Shown here: piece after piece, positions 24,377-27,835 of the stretch
How positions within the stretch are numbered: position 1 is the first letter of the stretch
Layout: the number at the start of each line of letters is the position of its first letter
Assembly (NCBI GenBank): GCA_013316495.1
Contig: WSMP01000010.1
Span: 1-27,835, forward strand
Direction: 5' to 3'
DNA from: Angelakisella sp.
GTDB lineage: Bacteria > Bacillota > Clostridia > Oscillospirales > Ruminococcaceae
Length of the DNA stretch: 27,835 nucleotides
The notes under the pieces: model-generated
Seen by the model: the letters and a program-made list of their open reading frames with translations, nothing else
Told to the model about the DNA's origin: nothing
Databases searched by the model: none
Program-made: the position numbers and the translations under genes

Positions 24377-24405
24377 TTGCTCTGGAATCGGATTTGTGGT
24401 AGGAT
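24377..24405 (+). promoter_or_regulatory. Probable SigA promoter of trmO
   Basis: TTGCTC (24377-24382), 17 bases, TAGGAT (24400-24405), 31 bases before the ATG at 24437. The match is moderate. Confidence 0.55.
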
Positions 24406-24436
24406 AGTACCATAAAGCACGAAATGAGGTGTTCCC

Positions 24437-25171
24437 ATGGCCCCACCGGAGGAGAGCATCATCCGGCCCATTGCCCATATCCGCAGCGATTTTTCCCAAA
24501 AATTCGGCATTCCCCGGCAAAGCGGGCTCATTGATTCCCTCCGGGCGCAGGTGGTCTTTCTGCCGGAGTATCGGGAGCCGGAGGCCTTCCGGGGGCTGGA
24601 GGAATACTCCCACCTTTGGCTCATCTGGCAATTCTCCCAGGCCAGGCGAGAGGGGTGGTCGCCCACCGTCCGCCCGCCCCGATTGGGTGGAAATATCCGC
24701 AAAGGGGTTTTTGCCACCCGGTCCCCCTTCCGGCCCAACTCCCTGGGGCTTTCCTCGGTGCGGCTGTTGGAGGTGCTGCCAGAGGGACCGGAAGGGCCGG
24801 TACTGGTGGTTGGGGGCGCCGATTTGCTGGATGGTACCCCTATCTACGATGTAAAGCCGTACCTTCCCTACACCGATTCCCACCCAGAGGCCTCCGGAGG
24901 CTTTGCCCTCCAGGAGCGGGAAGGCTCCCTGGAGGTGGATTTTCCCCCTGAACTGCTGGGACGGCTCCCTCTTCATCTGCGGGAGTCTTTGGTGGCTGTT
25001 CTAGCCCAGGACCCCCGCCCCGGTTACCAGGATGACCCGGACCGGATCTACGGCTTAGCCTTTGGTGGAGCGGAGGTCCGATTCCGGGTAGCGGGGGGGA
25101 GATTGATGGTGGTGGAGGTGGCCGGCCCTTCCACCAATGATGGTTCAAGAATCTTTTGTGAAAAAACTTGA
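24437..25171 (+). CDS. trmO: tRNA (N6-threonylcarbamoyladenosine(37)-N6)-methyltransferase TrmO
   Basis: SAM-dependent enzyme that methylates t6A37 in some tRNAs. At 244 aa it has the TsaA/UPF0066 fold N-terminally: PIAHIRSDFSQKFGIPRQSG, LEEYSHLWLIWQFS, FATRSPFRPNSLGLSSVRLL (the SAM-binding SPxRPNxxGL signature) and DLLDGTPIYDVKPYLPYTDS. A C-terminal domain follows, as in the long TrmO form, with DPRPGYQDDPDRIYGLAFGG. ATG 24437 has GAGGTG upstream. It is a single gene between a terminator and the tRNA-Gln promoter. Confidence 0.94.
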   Translation: MAPPEESIIRPIAHIRSDFSQKFGIPRQSGLIDSLRAQVVFLPEYREPEAFRGLEEYSHLWLIWQFSQARREGWSPTVRPPRLGGNIRKGVFATRSPFRPNSLGLSSVRLLEVLPEGPEGPVLVVGGADLLDGTPIYDVKPYLPYTDSHPEASGGFALQEREGSLEVDFPPELLGRLPLHLRESLVAVLAQDPRPGYQDDPDRIYGLAFGGAEVRFRVAGGRLMVVEVAGPSTNDGSRIFCEKT

Positions 25172-25189
25172 AAAATTTCAGAAAAAATA

Positions 25190-25218
25190 TTGACATCCGC
25201 AGGAAGTCGGGCTATAAT
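25190..25218 (+). promoter_or_regulatory. Consensus SigA promoter of tRNA-Gln
   Basis: A perfect TTGACA (25190-25195), 17 bases, perfect TATAAT (25213-25218), ending 24 bases before the tRNA. Confidence 0.95.
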
Positions 25219-25242
25219 AATAAAGCTGTTTCCAACAGATAC

Positions 25243-25316
25243 TGCCCGATTGTGTAAAGGTAGCACGACAGACTCTGACTCTGTTTGTCTGGGTTCGAAT
25301 CCTAGTCGGGCAACCA
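25243..25316 (+). tRNA. tRNA-Gln (anticodon CTG)
   Basis: The acceptor stem TGCCCGA pairs with TCGGGCA. The anticodon stem ACAGA/TCTGT encloses the loop CTCTGAC with anticodon CTG, which reads CAG. The T-loop GGTTCGAATC is standard, and CCA is encoded in the DNA (25314-25316). The glutamine U-A first acceptor pair is present. Confidence 0.97.
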
Positions 25317-25357
25317 ACAGATGGGACCATCCTTTAGATCGGAATGGTCCCATCTGT
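25317..25357. terminator. 14-bp perfect hairpin abutting the tRNA 3' end
   Basis: ACAGATGGGACCAT (25317-25330) pairs perfectly with ATGGTCCCATCTGT (25344-25357) around a 13-base loop, starting at the base after the tRNA CCA. No U-run follows. It may be a terminator of unusual type or part of an element joined at the tRNA. Confidence 0.55.
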
Positions 25358-25423
25358 CCAATATGAGTATTCTTCTAATGCGATTATCCTTACAAAACCT
25401 TTGGGCGCTGGTGGCGAGCCAGC

Positions 25424-25800
25424 TCATAGCTCCAGGCTGCCGGTGCAACCGTGCAGACCAGAGTTCCCCCCTACCGCCGGAGGGCCGTCGCGACAGACGG
25501 AAGTACCATTGTCCCTGTGCGTTTCATGGCAGTTCACCGGCACCACGCCGATGATTTTCGCTTCAAAGCCCGCTCCGGAGGGTTTGCCCCGGCGCACAGG
25601 TGTGTACCCAAAAGCCTTTTTGAACACCGCAGATACCTGCAATATCTGCGAGTTGTTTGTCAAGGAGCTGTTTTTTCAGGGCAAAGGCCCCCCAGAGTGT
25701 CCCGTCCGAAGCGAAACATCTGGAAGGCCCTTGCAATCTATCTCCGACTGTGATACAATCACAGGGAAGGTAGCTCTCATAAGTCTTTTCGATGTGTTCG
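25424..25800 (-). pseudogene. Degenerate AraC-type regulator remnant
   Basis: Two overlapping minus-strand frames carry parts of an AraC helix-turn-helix. One has LLDKQLADIAGICGV (about 25680-25640) and the other, shifted by one base, has AVFKKAFGYTPVRRG (about 25630-25588). In AraC proteins these blocks are separated by a short turn-helix that is missing here, so an internal deletion plus frameshift is likely. No intact reading frame with a ribosome binding site exists. The identification rests on short motifs only. Confidence 0.35.
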
Positions 25801-26205
25801 GACATCGGATTGGCGCATGCCGGATCGCTGCTTGCTACAGCGGTTCGGCTATGAGGGTTATTTTTTACCCTTTTGGGTATTATCCCATATTTTGGGCCGT
25901 TTCACAAGGACAGGCAGGTTGTTTTCTGTGTAAAATATTTGCAGTGCTTTTGGTGCTATTTGCATAAAATTTGACAGCTATCCCTTGATTAGGATATACC
26001 GACAGCAGAAGAAAAGGGAAGTGGCTCCAACTTTCTTCTGCCTTACGGACATGAATGCAAAAGAATCAATCTTAATCAGCCCACAACAAAGTGATGAGGG
26101 TGTTGAAAAGCTCTATTTTTCCTAAATTAGCGTAAGCTATATCCAAAATTCTCTTTTCTGTTGCTTCGTACCCCAGTGGGTCTAAACCTATGTGGCAAAA
26201 CAGTA
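25801..26205. other. Noncoding or decayed accessory DNA
   Basis: I see no convincing gene. The stretch is AT-rich with several stops in all frames. CAGAAG and CTTCTG flank a short hairpin at about 26004-26040. An 89-codon minus-strand frame (26072-26341) overlaps the 3' end of the HTH gene in another frame and lacks a ribosome binding site. Confidence 0.5.
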
Positions 26206-26946
26206 CTACCCCCCTGCAAAAAAAATTCGGAAACTTCGGAAAAAGCTCTTGACAGCAGTAGGGAGATAGGTTAAGCTGAAAGAGCAATGTGATGTGCGGC
26301 ATGGTGCCGTGTGGGCAGTCCCATGGGGTGGGGCTGTCCACTTTCCTTTTTTGGAAAAAGGACGCACCAATTGAGTAACTTGGTGATGGAGTTTGGGGAG
26401 CATCGTTTGATGCCGGTTGCGACCAAAGCCTCCATCCTTTTTTTGATAATTTTTCTTATGTACCAGGTCCTTGTTTTCTAATATACGCACTGCGTCCACG
26501 ACGGAGCGCTTGGAGAGACAGAGGGTATGGGCCATCTCGGAGAGGCTTGGAAACGCCTCCTGACGGATATGGGTCTGCTTAGATAGCAGATATAGGTACA
26601 CCGCCAACTGCTGCTTACTCAGGCGGCAGGAAAAAATATTGGCAGGGACCTGGGTAAAGCGCCCCGGCAGCGGGGCGAGAAGATAGCTATTAGTGACCCG
26701 AAGTCCATCCGAATCATAGTGAGGGATGAGCTTTACTAGCCCATGGGCCCGCAGGCAGGATACCGCCCGCCGGACGGTATCTCTGGAGCAGCCCAGGAGC
26801 GTGGCCATGCGCTGAAGGGAGACGGTGCAGCGCATGCTTCCGCTGCTAGTTTTCCGGGTGTACTTTGCCAGGGCCAGGTAGGCCACCAGCGCTCCGGCTG
26901 GCAGCCGGTACTGAAAGATCTGGTGCGGCAGGCGTATGAACTGCAT
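26206..26946 (-). CDS. Protein with two helix-turn-helix domains
   Basis: A 246-aa protein starting MQFIRLPHQIFQYRLPAGAL at ATG 26946, with AAAGGAG eight bases upstream. The first HTH lies at about 40-70 (LQRMATLLGCSRDTVRRAVS, then CLRAHGLVKLI). The second lies at about 130-160 (SLSEMAHTLCLSKRSVVDAV, then RILENKDLV). The layout, winged helix, linker, winged helix, resembles replication-initiator-like or GntR-like regulators of mobile elements; I do not recognise a named family. The last 60 residues (from GRNRHQTMLPK) are His/Pro/Ser-rich and may be read-through of a decayed 3' end. A diverged copy of its first 43 bases lies at 27645-27687. Confidence 0.75.
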   Translation of the reverse strand: MQFIRLPHQIFQYRLPAGALVAYLALAKYTRKTSSGSMRCTVSLQRMATLLGCSRDTVRRAVSCLRAHGLVKLIPHYDSDGLRVTNSYLLAPLPGRFTQVPANIFSCRLSKQQLAVYLYLLSKQTHIRQEAFPSLSEMAHTLCLSKRSVVDAVRILENKDLVHKKNYQKKDGGFGRNRHQTMLPKLHHQVTQLVRPFSKKGKWTAPPHGTAHTAPCRTSHCSFSLTYLPTAVKSFFRSFRIFFAGG

Positions 26947-27009
26947 TTGGATTCTCCTTTCTTCTTATTCCTTCGTCGCTTTTAATAAAGCAATTGTATA
27001 TTATTTTGC

Positions 27010-27038
27010 TTGTATTCTGCGCCTCCATGTGGTATACT
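27010..27038 (+). promoter_or_regulatory. Promoter of the toxin-antitoxin operon
   Basis: TTGTAT (27010-27015), 17 bases, TATACT (27033-27038). The -10 region contains a GGTATA...GGTATA direct repeat (27031 and 27044) that could be an antitoxin operator. Confidence 0.7.
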
Positions 27039-27065
27039 ATATGGGTATAGAAAGGGGTGGCTGCT

Positions 27066-27341
27066 ATGGCACAGATCAGTTTGCGCGTTGATGATGACGT
27101 GAAGCGTGGAGCAGAGCAGGTCTTGAGTGACATCGGATTGAGTATGTCTACGGCTATCAATGTGTTTTTGCGTAAGGTTGCCCGTGAACAGCGCATACCA
27201 TTCGAACTGTCGGCAGATGTACCAAACGCTGAAACGATCCAGGCAATTCAGGAGGTAAAGAGGTTGAAAGCGGATCCCAGTCTCGGCAAGACCTATACCG
27301 ATATTGATCAGATGATGGAGGAATTGCTCGCCGATGTATAA
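27066..27341 (+). CDS. RelB/DinJ-family antitoxin
   Basis: A 91-aa antitoxin from ATG 27066 (MAQISLRVDDDVKRGAEQVL), which is the canonical family start; a GTG nine bases upstream is also open. AAAGGGG lies eight bases upstream. The N-terminal ribbon-helix-helix (ISLRVDDDVKRGAEQVLSDI, then GLSMSTAINVFLRKV) binds DNA. The C-terminal part, rich in charged residues (KRLKADPSLGKTYTDIDQMM), should wrap the toxin. It overlaps the toxin start by eight bases and presumably represses its own promoter. Confidence 0.93.
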   Translation: MAQISLRVDDDVKRGAEQVLSDIGLSMSTAINVFLRKVAREQRIPFELSADVPNAETIQAIQEVKRLKADPSLGKTYTDIDQMMEELLADV

Positions 27342-27606
27342 CGTAAGGCCAACCTCAAAATTTCAGAGAGATTTGAAATGGGCAAAAAGGCGAGGATATG
27401 ATATTTCCCTGTTGACCGAAATCATCAAAAAGCTGGCAGCCGGGGAGCCGCTGTCAGCGAAGAACAGGGATCACGACCTTTTGGGGGACTATGCCGGTTG
27501 CCGGGAATGCCATATCACCCCAGACTGGCTGTTGATCTATGAAATAGATGGGAATGATTTGATTTTATATCTTACTCGAACAGGTACGCATAGTGACTTG
27601 TTTTAG
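27334..27606 (+). CDS. YafQ/RelE-family mRNA interferase toxin
   Basis: A 90-aa ribosome-dependent endoribonuclease toxin of the YafQ type. It has the family start MYNVRPTSKFQRDLKWAKRR, the central LLGDYAGCRECHITPDWLLI and the C-terminal TRTGTHSDLF. The His before SDLF corresponds to the catalytic His of YafQ as I recall it, so the toxin looks intact. Its ATG lies inside the last codons of the antitoxin gene, giving translational coupling. The pair sits in accessory DNA between two related fragments. Confidence 0.93.
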   Translation: MYNVRPTSKFQRDLKWAKRRGYDISLLTEIIKKLAAGEPLSAKNRDHDLLGDYAGCRECHITPDWLLIYEIDGNDLILYLTRTGTHSDLF

Positions 27607-27644
27607 GGGAAGAGGGTGGCCGTACGAAAACACTTTGTTCACCG

Positions 27645-27687
27645 GCCGGTACCGAAAGATTTGGTGCGGCAGGTGTATGAGCTGTAT
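27645..27687 (-). pseudogene. 5' fragment copy of the double-HTH gene
   Basis: Forty-three bases match 26904-26946 with five differences. Read on the minus strand it gives IQLIHLPHQIFRYR against MQFIRLPHQIFQYR, with ATA in place of the ATG start. Beyond it the frame does not continue. It is therefore a truncated and decayed paralogue lying on the far side of the toxin-antitoxin pair. Confidence 0.75.
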
Positions 27688-27753
27688 AGGCCACTTCCTT
27701 TCTTTGCTTCTTTAGGTGATACTATCTAATAAAACTCAAGGGGTAGTAAAGCT

Positions 27754-27835
27754 ATGAGCAAATCAAAAAAGAGATATAAAAACTCCAACTATAAAGGAAT
27801 TAAAAGTACCCCTGTCAAGCAGCAAGACGAAAAAA
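27754..27835 (+). CDS. Start of an unidentified gene, cut by the window edge
   Basis: ATG 27754 opens MSKSKKRYKNSNYKGIKSTP and continues in frame to the window end (27 codons). AAGGGG lies about 11 bases upstream. The visible part is very basic and AT-rich; no domain can be assigned. Confidence 0.5.
   Translation, partial: MSKSKKRYKNSNYKGIKSTPVKQQDEK

Noticed and set aside
25344..25967. A 207-codon plus-strand frame after the tRNA
   Set aside because: No ribosome binding site or domain; composition changes along its length, and the opposite strand carries AraC-like motifs.

Overview
The window looks like a chromosome segment from a motile, GC-rich member of the Clostridia, most likely an Oscillospiraceae-type gut Firmicute. 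This is an inference from the csrA-flagellin order, the CIRCE-hrcA-grpE-dnaK-dnaJ operon, strong GGAGG ribosome binding sites, several TTG starts, and small zinc-ribbon proteins I associate with that group. I could not run a taxonomic search. Most genes are GC-rich. Two AT-richer stretches (about 3250-5930 and 25320-27835) look like accessory DNA.

Layout. (a) 1-3253, all minus strand: a serine recombinase, then csrA, then a very large flagellin that runs off the left edge. Between recombinase and csrA lie two 25-bp inverted repeats (24/25 identical) enclosing 107 bp. Each is a dyad resembling the hix/gix sites of Hin/Gin-type invertases. I propose a previously undescribed invertible switch upstream of csrA and flagellin. 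The flagellin leader also carries a hairpin with GGA in its loop plus a GGA-containing Shine-Dalgarno, the arrangement used by CsrA to repress hag in Bacillus. (b) 3254-5932: AT-rich debris, namely an IS3-type transposase remnant, a HepT C-terminal remnant, a small unknown ORF, and a sigma-70/anti-sigma-like pair in which the sigma gene lacks its 5' end and the partner is frameshifted at a C6 run. (c) 5963-11531: an RNHCP-domain protein, a small cysteine-rich protein, a 909-aa GHL10-like/amidase_3 cell-wall hydrolase, an unknown zinc-ribbon membrane protein and a small multidrug export family protein. (d) 11689-16686: the HrcA/CIRCE-controlled chaperone operon. (e) 22150-16915, minus strand: a tightly packed operon of psuK (with an N-terminal HTH), psuG, a patatin-like phospholipase, a nucleoside phosphorylase and a nucleoside hydrolase. 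(f) 22387-25171, plus strand: an M23 peptidase, a polysaccharide deacetylase and TrmO. (g) 25190-25316: tRNA-Gln(CTG) with a consensus promoter. (h) 25317-27835: degenerate sequence with an AraC-like remnant, a double-HTH protein, a DinJ/YafQ-type toxin-antitoxin pair, a duplicated 5' fragment of the HTH gene, and the start of a further gene.

How genes work together: recombinase, csrA and flagellin may form one motility-control unit (DNA inversion plus post-transcriptional repression). HrcA represses its own chaperone operon at CIRCE. The psu operon can break pseudouridine 5'-phosphate and ordinary nucleosides down to base and sugar. The amidase, M23 peptidase and deacetylase remodel the envelope. 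All functional statements come from motif reading; no database search was possible.
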